A stretch of DNA of 64,000 nt from Dichotomocladium elegans (lineage: Eukaryota; Mucoromycota; Mucoromycetes; Mucorales; Lichtheimiaceae). Position 1 is the stretch's first letter. The number at the start of each line of letters is the position of its first letter. Where the stretch lies: contig JAIXMN010000022.1 of NCBI GenBank assembly GCA_025716815.1, positions 186,001 through 250,000 of the forward strand, given 5' to 3'. The notes under the pieces are model-generated. The model was not told the DNA's origin. It made no database searches and was given only the letters and a program-made list of their open reading frames with translations. The position numbers were made by a program, and so were the translations under genes. Below, piece by piece: positions 46,894 through 57,918 of the stretch.

Positions 46894-47601
46894 TCAATCT
46901 TTTGTGAGTTTAGCACCAAGGGCCTTGTGCGCCTCTCTGAGCTGTTGTTCAAGTTTCCGAATTCTATCCTGAAGGTCCTTGTCCTTCGACTCGAGACCCT
47001 GCTTCTCAGACTCTAGAACGGCCACACGCGTGTTGAGTTGGTTGTTTTCGGACTCCAGATCGCCTACGCGAGCCTCGAGGGCTTCCATCTTTTTTATCTT
47101 CTTGAGGCGGGACCGTCGGGCTGCATCTGTGTTTCGCTGCCGTTTCAGTAGTAGTAGCGCATCATCCGATGGGGGTTTATCGGCCGATTTCCGTTTTGCA
47201 GCAGCTGAGGAACACACTGAACGAGGTGGAGATGGGGGCACGGATCCCCGATCAAGGCAAGCGGGAGCAGCTGTGGGTGGAGCAAGTCCATGCATAGTAG
47301 CAGTAGTGGCAGATGCGAGCAGTGTTTGTGGATGACATGACTTTGGCATGATGGGGACCAACCGTTTCGTTGTGTGTTGCTGTTCTTGGTATTGATCTAG
47401 TGTGCCTTGGTGAAGGCCCAAGAGGCCAGACTGCTCAAGTTCGACCTGGAGCCACTGATCGACCAAGGAGGGTTGGAAGAACAGGTCCTGGGGGATAACT
47501 GAGAGAGGATGGTCGTCAACTAGGCTGGTCCTCCGCTCGTTATTGTCCGGGGACGGCGCTGCCTTGGATAGATATCTTGATCGTGCAGGTGGAAGGTTCA
47601 T
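46894..47601 (-). CDS. bZIP transcription factor, Gcn4/CPC1 type
   Basis: Single exon, 235 aa. The basic region (about 157-175) contains RNTDAARRSRLKKIKK, matching the Gcn4/CPC1 signature RNTxAARRSR and unlike Yap1 (Q/F) or CREB basic regions. A leucine zipper of several heptads follows (LEARVGDLESENNQLNTRV...LRE). The N-terminal half has acidic/hydrophobic clusters (LVDDHPLSVIPQDLFFQP) like Gcn4 activation domains. Gcn4-type factors bind TGA(C/G)TCA and switch on amino-acid synthesis during starvation; such sites stand in front of ILV2, ILV5 and LEU2 in this window. Short upstream ORFs and a CRE-like TGACGTA (47778-47784) lie in the 5' flank, but a TATA-like TTTATATCC at about 47662-47670 may place the transcript start downstream of them. 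The gene could equally be a paralogue of the main regulator. Confidence 0.85.
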   Translation of the reverse strand: MNLPPARSRYLSKAAPSPDNNERRTSLVDDHPLSVIPQDLFFQPSLVDQWLQVELEQSGLLGLHQGTLDQYQEQQHTTKRLVPIMPKSCHPQTLLASATTATMHGLAPPTAAPACLDRGSVPPSPPRSVCSSAAAKRKSADKPPSDDALLLLKRQRNTDAARRSRLKKIKKMEALEARVGDLESENNQLNTRVAVLESEKQGLESKDKDLQDRIRKLEQQLREAHKALGAKLTKD

Positions 47602-47788
47602 CAGTTGTGTAGGCGAAGAAAGGTCTAGCTAGTTGCGCGTTGGTGTAAAAGATGTGTTTACGGGATATAAAGGAACGAGACATAATTAGGTCTGGATGGT
47701 TAGAAATCAGAGAGCGAGTGAGAGGGGCAAAGACAGTGAGAGATGCTATAGATAGGCAAGAAGTATAACAAGGTGCGTGACGTATCGA

Positions 47789-47809
47789 TTAAAAGATAGT
47801 GATGACCAT
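47789..47809 (-). other. Short upstream ORF (6 codons) before the bZIP gene
   Basis: ATG at 47809 with a stop six codons later (MVITIF), 188 bp before the bZIP ATG. It matters only if the transcript begins upstream of it. Confidence 0.35.
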
Positions 47810-47943
47810 ATTGGTATTGACGAAAAAGGTGAAATAGGACGAGTAAAAGAAAGATGGTCTCTTTTATTGAGTGGTCTTGAGTCGCCGCCTTGGTGGGCGT
47901 CCGGCAAAAAAAAAAGGGAGTGCAGTAACTTTTGCATGTTAAT

Positions 47944-47970
47944 TCACACATCTTGTTGGTTGTGTTCCAT
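47944..47970 (-). other. Short upstream ORF (8 codons) before the bZIP gene
   Basis: ATG at 47970, eight codons (MEHNQQDV) then stop. It overlaps longer ORFs (from 47937, 47951 and 48044) that would also be translated if the leader is long. Gcn4/CPC1 genes typically have such uORFs, which is why they are recorded. Confidence 0.3.
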
Positions 47971-48387
47971 TTTAACGGTAGACTGTCGGAGACCTTGACA
48001 CAAATTAACTTCTTAACTTGTGCGCTTCTTTTTGGGCAACCCATGTCTATCTATAGGGATGAACCTCCGCACAAGGCTGTTCCTAGTTATTGTTATTACC
48101 GTCAGTTACCAAAGAACTAATGACATATAACCTAGGATCTATGTAGCGGCTCTCGCAAAGCAAAGCCTGGAACAACGATTCTCGAATGGTCTTTTGGTAG
48201 AGCTCTGCGAACAAGCAAAGTGGGTCATGTGCTCCCGCATGTCAGTGTATCAAATTGCCAATAATGGCAAGCAATCTCGTTTCATTTATGAAAAGCATGG
48301 GTGTTTCTGTTATCTTATCGGAAATATTCAAGATCCTTCCACTTTCTTCGTAACTAAAACTGAAGACTTTTTCTCCCGTTTCTTGGT

Positions 48388-49334
48388 TCAGTACGTTGTT
48401 GATGATGATGCCACCATCCGATATCGCGACTCTTCGAAATCCTTGATCTGCTCGTCTCTTAATCGATGGTGTCGAGCGTGTCGTTCCGACAAAACATGCG
48501 CATAGCTCATGCCCACCATAGCGAAGTGGACCTGGAGGCACTGGACCAGAAGTCCCAGGACTGCAAAAGTCACAAGGAATGCGGTGATGGCCGATGCACA
48601 CTCGGCCGCGGGCATCGCCTTTTCGGTCAGCGTGCCGGGATACCGCGCCACGGGCGAGTAGAACCCGGTGTCACTCAGGACTGCCTGAGCAAGTGGAACA
48701 TGCGTGTTCCCAAGTCCGACGAGACCGGACCGCCGACACGAATGCACAAGGCCCGTCCGGTGTACCCACATCAGTACGAGCGACACCATGTATTTCGTAA
48801 AGGATAAGACACAACAGCCCCAGAGAAGGATCCCAAAAACTCGCGCGAGCGATCTGTACGAACCCTAAGCCCATACATACGCATCCGAAACCGAAACGGG
48901 TTCAATAGAAAAAAAAAAAGCAAAAAACAAATGAGTGTCTCTCTCTCGCTTCCCTCCCGCTCTGCGTATCCTAACAAAACAATCCCAGGTACACACAAAA
49001 AGCAGCCTAGACAATCCGACAACACTGACAGAAACAGAGAGCAGGTATCCGACAATGTACCAGGCCCGGTTTCCTTGACTGGAATATACCATGACAGCTG
49101 CGTTAACATGCCCTCAATATAAGTGCCAAGATATCGTAATCGGCCCAGTAGGTATACCATTACTGCCTAGGAGACCAGTTACCACGTCCGCAAGGTATAT
49201 TAACTGACATAGCCAAGTACATTGGTGATCAGTGCTTGAGAGCAGAGAAACAACGGTCCATTACATACAAAGAACCACAAGTCGATCAAGAGTGTCCCGA
49301 TACGAAGAGGAATAAAGCCGACACACTTTTCCAT
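48388..49334 (-). CDS. Four-helix membrane protein, unknown function
   Basis: Exons 49269-49334, 49158-49203, 48997-49112 and 48388-48864 give 234 aa with a stop at 48388. It begins MEKCVGFIPLRIGTLLIDLW, an opening I associate with a family of small tetraspan fungal proteins. Further hydrophobic segments are LIYLADVVTGLLG, AWYIVGYLLSVSVSVVGL, a segment around VFGILLWGCCVLSF, and AITAFLVTFAVLGLLVQC. A basic/acidic cytosolic tail follows. Three GT-AG introns in frame-compatible phases (0, 1, 0) give one continuous protein; no single ORF covers it. Function unknown; a MARVEL-like membrane-organising role is a guess. Confidence 0.68.
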
Positions 49335-49995
49335 GGCGAGGGTGGATAGCAGAAAAAGAGAGACACACATACACATCCCGCGATAGTAACTATTTTGTCC
49401 TCTTAAGAGAATAGGGGGTGGTTGCTGGGTGAGTGAAGCAAGAGGTGTAAACACTAATGTAATTAATGCATTCAAGCGATCATTTTACTGGTGGGGGAAA
49501 AAAAACAACCCCAATCTTTTTTTTTCCAGCAAGAAAAAAAGGACCAACATCAGCCATTTCAACTATGAGCCCTTCAATAACACCTCCCGCTTGGATTCGT
49601 GCTTGGTTCTTTATCAGTTCTTTTGTTGTTCTCTGGGTAATCGAAAGCATTTTGTCAAGCAATAAATGTTGTCCTGGTTTAATTGCTTAATCAGATTTCG
49701 TTTATTCTTCTTTTTGTTAGGATGCAGCCTACTGCTTACTAAGGTAGATCAAGTCATTCATACATATAGACAAGCACAGAGCGCGACAAATTAGAAAGAC
49801 GTATATTCTTCAAACATAACATGATGCATAGACCTCATACTATGAAGGGTGGCAAATGGAATTTGTTGTGGCGACCCTACAATTTATACGCCCAGGCAAA
49901 GTTCATGCTAGTTCCGCTGGTCCCCCTTTTATTCCTTTTCTTAACTAAAAAAGTGGGGGGGGGGAATGTGCATAAAAAATAGGTAGATACTTTCT
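49335..49995. other. Intergenic, divergent between two membrane-protein genes
   Basis: 661 bp with T-runs and A-runs. No coding support beyond short ORFs. Confidence 0.5.
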
Positions 49996-50524
49996 ATGGT
50001 GTGGTGGCCCTGGAAGAGCAAGATGGATTTACAAGTGCACAAGGTAAATGAAAAGAAAAAAGGCGACGCGCAGGATTGGGTTTCTAAGGTAACCATGTCT
50101 TCTCTCTCTCTCGCTCTATTAGCCATCATGAACCTTGTTGAGACGACCATCAACTTTATCTATCTCGGCATGCTGGCCAGTGGCAAGCCCGATAATCTTG
50201 GACGGGCAAATCTCGTTGGTTTCTCTGCAGCCACTCTGACATGTGCGAAGACCGTTCTCTACATGTTAAATGAAGTGTTTAGTGGAATGCGGCACACGCG
50301 ACACAACTCGCTTCAGGACTTCATCCTCCTCTGGACGGTAAGCGCCGTGTATCGGGGTTCTTGTTTTTTCTCCAATTTGCTCACTCAAGGTGACATGCTG
50401 TTGTTCTCTCATTCTATCCTAGATACCGAATGGAACCTGGATCGTTTTTCCGAGTTTGATCATGTTTTCTCTCGGTCGTGATTTATTCGACCGTCTAGGC
50501 CCTCAAAAGAGTAAGACGCTTTAA
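49996..50524 (+). CDS. Small conserved membrane protein, unknown function
   Basis: Exons 49996-50337 and 50423-50524 give 147 aa. After a Trp-rich start (MVWWPWKSKMDLQVHK) come hydrophobic helices (LALLAIMNLVETTINFIYLG, NLVGFSAATLTCAKTVLYML) and the C-terminal block LLWTIPNGTWIVFPSLIMF. I recall an IPNGxWI block in a widespread family of uncharacterised fungal membrane proteins, but know no function. A possible 45-nt intron after HK would be in frame; I treated it as coding because it is shorter than the other introns here. Confidence 0.72.
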
Positions 50525-50713
50525 TAAATTGGTGTTTCGTTCAAATTGTCCGCGTCGGAAGGGGGAAAGGGACACAAGGAAAATCGCCAGGCTGACTTTC
50601 AAACCAGTGCGAGCGCCGGGAGGCGGGGGGGGAGGGACGGAGGGACGGGAGTTGTTGTAAGTGGGCGGGGCATCCGCAACGTATTCAATCCTCCTTTTTT
50701 AACATCATCCACT

Positions 50714-51470
50714 ATGGGTACGTGTCTTCGGTCAATAACGAAAACAGGAAGAATGGGGGGGGTGGATTACGGTGCAAAGCGAAAGGATAGGATTTTTGTA
50801 GATGAGGAAAATGGATGGATGGATGGATGGATGGATGCGATGCACGGATCAATTGCAAAGGGGAGAGTGTATGGGTCTGTGTGTCTGTGTGTGTATATGA
50901 AAAGCTCACCGATGAGGAATGCCATTGTTTAGGTAAGGGACAGCCTAGAGGTTTGAATGCCGCCCGTAAGCTTCGCGTGCACCGCCGCGAGCAGCGCTGG
51001 GCTGACAAGCAGTATAAGAAGCGTGCCATTGGTACTGCTTTCCGCTCTTCGCCTTTCGGTGGCTCTTCCCACGCCAAGGGCATTGTGCTCGAAAAGATGT
51101 AATGCATTGTTTTATGTGTCTGTGCGCGCGCGTTTATTCAGAGACACACGCTGGAGCTAACACATATGTCCTCCTCGCTCCCTTTTTTTTTGTCATGTAC
51201 AGTGGTGTCGAAGCCAAGCAGCCTAACTCTGCCATTCGTAAGTGTGTCCGTGTCCAGCTTATCAAGAACGGCAAGAAGATCACTGCTTTCGTCCCCAACG
51301 ATGGTTGCTTGAACTACGTCGACGAGAACGACGAAGTCTTGATTGCCGGTTTCGGTCGTAAGGGTCGTGCCGTCGGTGATATTCCCGGTGTCCGCTTCAA
51401 GATCGTCAAGGTCGCTGGTGTCTCGCTCCTTGCTCTTTACAAGGAGAAGAAGGAGAAGCCCAGATCATAA
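50714..51470 (+). CDS. RPS23: 40S ribosomal protein S23 (uS12)
   Basis: Exon 1 is 4 nt (ATGG, 50714-50717), followed by a 215-bp intron, exon 2 50933-51098, an intron, and exon 3 51203-51470: 145 aa, the universal length. Sequence such as [38 protein letters not shown] and [17 protein letters not shown] leaves no doubt. It sits at the decoding centre of the small subunit; the PNSAIRK loop holds the conserved proline that is hydroxylated in eukaryotes. Intron 1 is unusually long for this window and contains a GGAT repeat. Both introns are GT-AG. Confidence 0.97.
50811..50837. repeat. (GGAT)n repeat in the first RPS23 intron
   Basis: Six to seven tandem GGAT units; a related GGATG-rich stretch precedes RPL9 at 27115-27146. 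Confidence 0.85.
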
Positions 51471-52327
51471 ATAAATCGTCAGAGAGTATCCCGATATGGG
51501 ATACCATTCATAACAAAGCATCTCTGTCTTGTTATACCGGCAGAATGAGGTTTTGGAGTGTTGTGCATGCTTCGGCCGTGTGCGTAAGGAGGACGGAATG
51601 GGTTGAGCACAAGATATTGAATGGCAATGCATAACGGACAGAGGAGGACCATTAGAGATGACTTGGCAGTGCCTTATGCCAAACAGGTTTGAAAGGTTTA
51701 CCCGAGGAGAGGCAGCTAGAGGAGGTGGAAAAGCGGCAAGATCCTCAGTTATGCACCGTGCAAATGTCCCCGGAAAAAGGGGAGGTATGTGAGGAATCTT
51801 CAATTGAATAATAATCTTGAAGAAAAGACTCACTACTACATTGTTCTCGTATACTATAAGAAGTTGTGATATGGCGTAGGAGCATGGTTACCGCAGTGTT
51901 GCCTCGGTCGTCCAAGTCTGAGGTGGATAATAGAGGGAAAAAAAGAGCACCGGGCTTTTGGAAAGATGCTGTCAACTCAAGGACTGGACAGGACTCCGAT
52001 ACATCCTGATGACCTTGGTGGAATTGAAGGGTCACATTCGGGATCGAAACGAGGTTAGCAGAAGGAAAGAAGGATTGCAAGCAAAAGATATTGAAGCAAG
52101 GAAGGAAGAGAAAGATGAACGACAAATGGATATCCCTTAAAAACAGCAGCGAAATATGTAGCTGTCGTCGGATGTATATTTTGTCCAGGAAACTTTGCCA
52201 TATCGACAGGTTAATAGATCAATATTAAATCATAAGTCTATGGTTGTCGTTCTGCGACTTTAGTATTTTCTTTTTTTGAATATAAAGAGTAGTTGCATAA
52301 ATGGTTGCGCCCGTATACATCTCTTTC
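51471..52327. other. Convergent intergenic region, nothing recognised
   Basis: 857 bp between RPS23 and the coiled-coil gene, both ending here. A minus ORF at 51745-52125 has a hydrophobic start but no support. Confidence 0.5.
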
Positions 52328-54954
52328 TCATGGTGCTCCCCCTTGTTGCAGCCTTTGAAGTTGACTATCGTTCAAATAAAACCATGAGGATCTGCATCGT
52401 ATATGGTGCCCGTGCTGACCTACCGTGTAAGGTGCGCATTTTCCTCTTGAGATGCCGCGTATTTTTCGAGCATTTCATCCATATGCTGCTCGAATGTTTG
52501 TATACGGTCCTGTGTATCGTTTCCTTGTCGGTCAACCATATACATTGCACTCCTAACAAAGGAGGAGACCATACCTTGTAATCTGCAATTTGCTCTGTGA
52601 ATTGCTTGTGGGCACGTGCCATTTCCTTTTGTTTGGTGGCCATGATCGTCTTTACGCGATATGCATAACTACCGAGTTCTTGTTCCTTGATATCAATCAA
52701 TTTCTGGGATTGGTTGTGTATTACTTGAATTTCTTTTCTATGCTGTTCCGCGATCGCTACAAGGCGAGCCTGCTATATCCTTTGTTAGGGCCTGTCATCT
52801 CGCTCTTGTTTTTCTTTTGATTATTACAAAGGAAGCTTACCCAGGCTTCATCGGAACCTTTTGACTTCTGGAGCATTTCCTGGGTCGCCTTCATTTCATT
52901 GCGTAATTCTTGCAGCTCGCGTGCCTTTTCCTGGCCAAATCGGTTGAGCTGGGTTTCATGTGTCTCTTTGAGTTCTGAAATCCGGCGGTGGAGCTCCTCC
53001 ACTTCGTGCTGGCGCACGAGAAGTTTTTCCTCACAACTGCGGTGGATATCCTTGTTCTTCGCAAGACCATCATCTGACGCTCTGTGTAATGCTGCACGCT
53101 GTTCAAACCGTAAGGTAGCTGCTTCGAGTGAGCTCTGCAAGTCCTCGACTTGACCCAACAGTGATGAGATTTGTTGCGCTTGGTTATCGATCTCATTATC
53201 CTGTTTGTCGCATTTGGTCTTCCATTCCTTAATCTTAGCTTCGTGCTCCATTCGCTCCTGTGTTAGCTTCTGGTGATGCTCCTGCTCAAGGTGAGCAACC
53301 AAGCTCTCAAGCCGGTCGATCTCCTGCTGAGCAGCACGGTGTTTTTCCAGCCAGGCGTCTGCAGTGTCATCGTTCCCGTTCTGTAGTTCTTTAATCTCGT
53401 GGAGGTAGCGTTGCTCTAAAACTTCAGTCGCTTGCTGTGCCTGAAGCTTGAATTCTTCAAGAGTCGCTTGGCTTTCTGAAAGCTGCTTTTCAAGTCGACG
53501 AATATTGCTCACATTCCGTGACTCGTCGACCATCTTTTCGAGTTCGGCGATCCGGGTCAACAAGGTTTGGTTTTCATTTTTAGACGTCTGGATGAAAATC
53601 CAGGGTAGTTAGCTATCCAAGGTCAATAATTTAATATCACAGCTTTATCAACCTCAGACGCATCCCGCAGCTCTGCCAATGCGCGCTCGAGCTGTGCTAT
53701 TTGTTCATCGTGCATGGTCTTTGCGCCACGCAACTCGGCGTTGTGTTTTTCCGTCTCTTCCTTGATAAGTCGATCTTTCTCCTGCTTGTGGACAATCTGA
53801 AGTTCACAAATCACTTGTTCCCGGATCCTTTGCTGTCCCAGAGGCTGAGTTTTGATAGAACCGTAAAAGTAGCCCGTCCTCCCTTCTTTACCTCAAGCGC
53901 TTTCTGATCCTTCTTTGATATGTGATGTATCCTCCGTATTAGTATATGCAACCCTATCTCCCCATTTCCAGCCACTTTTCCATTCCGAAAATCCCTTGGT
54001 CTTACTGCTTGCAAAATGGCCGTGTCTTTTTCATCTAGGGCTTCTTTGAGCTGTTGTCGAATGGCTTCGATTTCAGACTGATACTAGGTAGCATGAATTA
54101 GCTGGCCGTTTTCATTGGACTTCTTTCCTTCTCTCTCCTTGACAAAATATCCAATCTACTTGCCTCCCTTTTGAGTCTATCCACGTCTTTGTCAGGCTCG
54201 AACAACAGATCGCATTGTATTGATGTGGATGAAGACGTCAACAGCGGCGTTACTGGATCAAATGACTTTTCAGAGCCCGAGTGATCAGCCAATTTGCTCT
54301 GGAGTCCTTCGACTTGGCGCTCTTTTTCAGCCAACTGTTTGGTTTTACATCCACCCGCCATCATCGATAAATAAGAAACGTCGAGAAACCGTTTTCTTTT
54401 TTTAAAAAAAAATCAAGAAAAAGACAACATGCCTGCTTTTCAAGCTCTTTGACTTGTTCTTTGAGCAAGGTGTGGGACACCGAAGGCGAGGGCGATATCC
54501 CTTTGGGCGACACCGAGTTACGCTGGTTACTGGTGCCTAGGACTGTGGCGCTCCGCCGAAGCGTTGAGGGCGATGTCGTCGGTACAGCCGACCGCCGCTT
54601 TACGGCAGATGCAGTGGGTGATTGAGGCGCTGAGGTGGCGGGAGTGGTCTTTGGCGCGCGGGGCCCGGTAGCTGTCGACGACGTTGCCGCGGGCTGGTGC
54701 TGTTTGCTTGTTGAAGGCCCGACCATGGATACCGGCCGGGGACGTACGTTGGGCGACTTGGTAGGCCGAGCAGTGGTAGACGCTGCGCGGCGAAGAGTGG
54801 CACTGCCTGCAGTTGGCGTGGGTGATTTATTCGCTGCAGTGGTGGTGGTGGTAGTGGCGGCGGTGGTAGTGCCATTGGTCTTGATGCCAAGGTCTGCCAA
54901 GGTCGAGCGCCGTCGTAAGGGAGCACCGGGTTTTGACGTATTCGCTGATGACAT
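52328..54954 (-). CDS. Long coiled-coil protein, unknown (cytoskeleton-like)
   Basis: Nine exons: 54433-54954, 54164-54334, 54006-54083, 53892-53912 (21 nt), 53641-53832, 52841-53587, 52575-52769, 52424-52509, 52328-52352, giving 678 aa. Residues 1-160 are basic and rich in Ser, Thr, Pro and Ala, with SP/TP pairs (STLADLGIK, TKSPNVRPRP). From KEQVKELEKQLAEKERQVEGL the rest is nearly continuous heptad-repeat coiled coil (for example LERALAELRDASEVDKA, EVEELHRRISELKETHE). A basic SP-rich head plus a long rod recalls microtubule- or actin-associated proteins, but no CAP-Gly or other named domain is present. Introns from 54432 (gcatgt) and 54163 (gcaagt) are GC-AG. The joined coiled coil stays in heptad-like frame throughout, which supports the model. 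Confidence 0.72.
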
Positions 54955-55905
54955 GAGAGGTCAAAAAGTTACCACCGGTACTGATGGGCACGGGTGAAAC
55001 GAGGAAGAGAGTGTAAAGAGACCAGAGTTAACTCTTCTGCATTTTAAAATAATGATAGGATAGTAGACTCATGTAGTACACACAAAAAACAAGCTTGCTG
55101 TGAACAATAAATAGAGCGTTACAAGATTCTAGATTTTTTTATTTTGAAGTCCAAACATCATCCATGAGGACATGCTACTGCTGTTACTCTCTTGATGATT
55201 GGTATTAGTTGATATACAGAAAAGCTACACGATTATTGCGCCGCTGAAGTTCAGTCAAAAAGATGTCTACTGGCGCAATAAATGCATCGAACGATCAGCC
55301 TTAGCTCATAGTGCATCGTGAACCGGATTATTTGAACGTTTTCTAGGAAGAGGAGCAAACCGAACACCAAATAGAGGGAGCTTGATAAAGCTAATAATTA
55401 GTATGGCGATATTAAAAAATAACCGGGAACGTAAGGTAGAAATCTAACATATCCAGCATGCTTGTTATGTCCATTGAGAACTGATTCTGTATAAAGCGAA
55501 ATCCTTCTGTTTATTATATAGCATTGTGGAACTCAACGCAGCATATTACTGCTGCCACTACTACGGTTTACATGCAAAGTCAACAAAACCTTCCTTATGA
55601 AAGCCCATTAAATCCATATCCAATACAATCTAATAATGCAAAATTGGGGTGAGTGTGATTCCGTCATAAACATCAGCTGAAATATTGACGCCACCTGATT
55701 CCGACATTTGCGGTTCGGAAAATACACCGAGGTCATCTACTGTTCAGAAAGTCAAGCAGTGATATGTGAATCTATACAAAAAAAATGTCGCATAGAATTG
55801 TATAAGTTGTGGTATACTGTAGTAGGTAAAAAGATTTCGCATCCATGGATTAAAACTTCTTAGTCAACAAACACTACTCCTCCATACGCTTTAGCTTACA
55901 CTCAA

Positions 55906-55921
55906 GGGTCCCGAGGGACCC
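55906..55921. repeat. Perfect 7-bp stem hairpin
   Basis: GGGTCCC, two bases, GGGACCC. It sits where AT-rich sequence changes to the GC-rich patch. Confidence 0.8.
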
Positions 55922-56105
55922 AGAAGTTATCCTGAGTAGTCCCGGCGATAACCCGGACGGAGAGACAGGACGACAGAACCAGCACGCCAGAAGAGACAGG
56001 CGGCTGCTGCCAGGGCGCCAGACGAGGGAATGGCGGCGGCGGAGGGAAGGAGCGCAATGAGGTCTGGGGTGGCAGCGAAAAAGAGCGGAAGGGTGTTCAG
56101 GAATT

Positions 56106-56231
56106 CCTCTCTTCCATGGCTCATCAAGTACGGGTTACGATTGGTTAACCTAAAAAGGACACTGAATGTTAGTTGCAATAAAATAATTTGGTATTATAGC
56201 AATCATACCGGATAAGACCATGGAAGAGAGG
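56106..56231. repeat. 14-bp inverted repeat around a 98-bp loop
   Basis: CCTCTCTTCCATGG (56106-56119) and its exact complement CCATGGAAGAGAGG (56218-56231). Confidence 0.85.
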
Positions 56232-56353
56232 GTCGGGATGAAGCCGATGGAGAAAGGAGATTCCTCGGCTGTCCATTATTTATAGAAAATCAAAGAGGAG
56301 CAGAAGAAATTCTTTGTGATAAACGATGCTGCAGTAGATACAGCAGCAGTTAA

Positions 56354-57420
56354 CTAGGTACATATGAGAATGATAAACAAAACCTTCGAAATCGCCCAGT
56401 TTAAGCTATTGGATGCCTCGCTGATCTGTGGTATCACGGTCTCGCTTTCCAAGAACCTATTGCATTTAACTTTGCTCTTGACCACTGACCAAAACTGCTC
56501 AATAGGATTGAGTTCAGGCGAGTATGGTGGAAGATAAGCATATTGATATCCTCGAGACTCGATGTTATTCAGAGGCACCCTGAGCCGTATGGATAGGTGC
56601 ATTATCCATTACCAATCAATGGCCCTTCATATGTTTATACTTATCCATCTCACTCATTGTTGCCTTAAGGAAGCTGAGATGATGTCCAGTTGCAGTTCCT
56701 CTGCTCACAACTTCAGATTGACCTGCCCTCTTCTTTTCTTGATTCGTGGCTGCGGGAGTAAGCAACATTGAATGATGCCTGATGCTGAGATTGCTCCCAC
56801 GATTGTGGTTGTCTGGTACTGTAACCACTGCAGGGGTCCCTTTCTTGGACCACGCATTTCATGTTAACACGGAATCCAGACTCATCAAGAAAACGCAGCT
56901 TTTTGAAGTCGATGTCGGTCCTATCCCATCTGCGCACTCAGTCAAGGCGCTCTTGGATCTTCGCAGCACTATTCCTGTCTATAGGCTGAAACCGAACCAT
57001 TTTTAATGACAAGTTGCATACGTTTTCGTAAATCGATGGAGCGTCGTTTTAGTTGCTTTGAGACCCTCAAATCGATGGAGCAGCTACTCTAGGACAATGG
57101 ATGGGTCTTCATCAACGCATTCTAAAATAATGCGCTTATGAGAATACCCGAACGATCCCTCCCGCGTTAGGTTTCTTAAAGATGCTGTCAGGGTCCTTCT
57201 CGTACTGTAATGCCCATCGCTGGGCTGAACGAATATGGAGTCCTAGCAGCTTGTGGACTCAAGATCTTCTCAAACATCAGTTTGAAAAATCTGACCTTGT
57301 CTTGGTCAGTGTATGCTGTGTAACTGCGCTTGATCCCCGCTTCTTTCATCCGAATGTATGCATCCATTCGCTGGGGAATGTGTGTAAGAGTAAGCTCAGG
57401 GTTATCTTTGCACGATATGC
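56354..57420 (-). pseudogene. Degraded Tc1-like DDE transposase
   Basis: The minus strand holds the parts of a Tc1/mariner-type transposase in several frames: an N-terminal helix-turn-helix region (near 57180-57240), HKRIILECVDEDPSIVLE, the first Asp in LRFLDESGFRVNM, the second in LVMDNAPIHT, and the Glu in LPPYSPELNPIEQFWSVVKS. Spacing of the last two (about 35 residues) fits the family. Stops (for example TGA just before LVMDN and TAG after VLE) and frameshifts interrupt it, so it is not functional. I know near-identical motifs from transposons of Mucorales. Terminal inverted repeats were not found. A shorter relative lies at about 33000-33345. Confidence 0.85.
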
Positions 57421-57918
57421 TACGCAGATATTCAGTCGCTCATTTCAGAATGGCTTTTTCTTTGTGCGTCGTCTTTCGTGTATGTATGTGACATTCAGTT
57501 TGTCATCACGCGTTTCCGATCCTGCGACTTCAGAACAGGCAAGGTGAAAAATAGCGTATAATAGGAGAAAGTTAAGCAGCAAAATTATTGCTTCAAGCTA
57601 CTTCTTATTACTATGAGAGCCTTTTTCTGACTACCGGATGCAGATATTGGACAGTAAAAGATAGTTATCCCAAAAAACTTATAACACATTAAAGTTTTCC
57701 CTAACTATCCCAGGCAGTTTCCATCCAAGATAAACCCTCTTTTCAACAAGCTCCTGCCCGCGGTAGCCTCCTTATATAGTCCTCGATCGCTTCTATTTCC
57801 GTTTACACAAGAGTACAACCGTAGAAAACAGGGTATAGAGAAATCTCTTGGCGATTAGAGTTCGAAGTTAACATGCAAAACAATGGATGATGATATGTTA
57901 TCAACAATGGACGCAGTA

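Larger units (their letters stand above)
54955..56353. other. Intergenic with a GC-rich palindromic patch
   Basis: 1.4 kb. The first ~950 bp are AT-rich and featureless. From about 55900 to 56235 a GC-rich patch contains two hairpin-forming palindromes and a minus ORF (55927-56178, 83 aa) that is Ala/Leu-rich and unrecognised. The patch borders the transposase pseudogene and may be part of that element or another. Confidence 0.5.

Noticed and set aside
49480..49665. Minus ORF upstream of the four-helix protein as an extra N-terminal exon
   Set aside because: The ATG at 49334 starts the conserved opening; no good junction to the upstream ORF.
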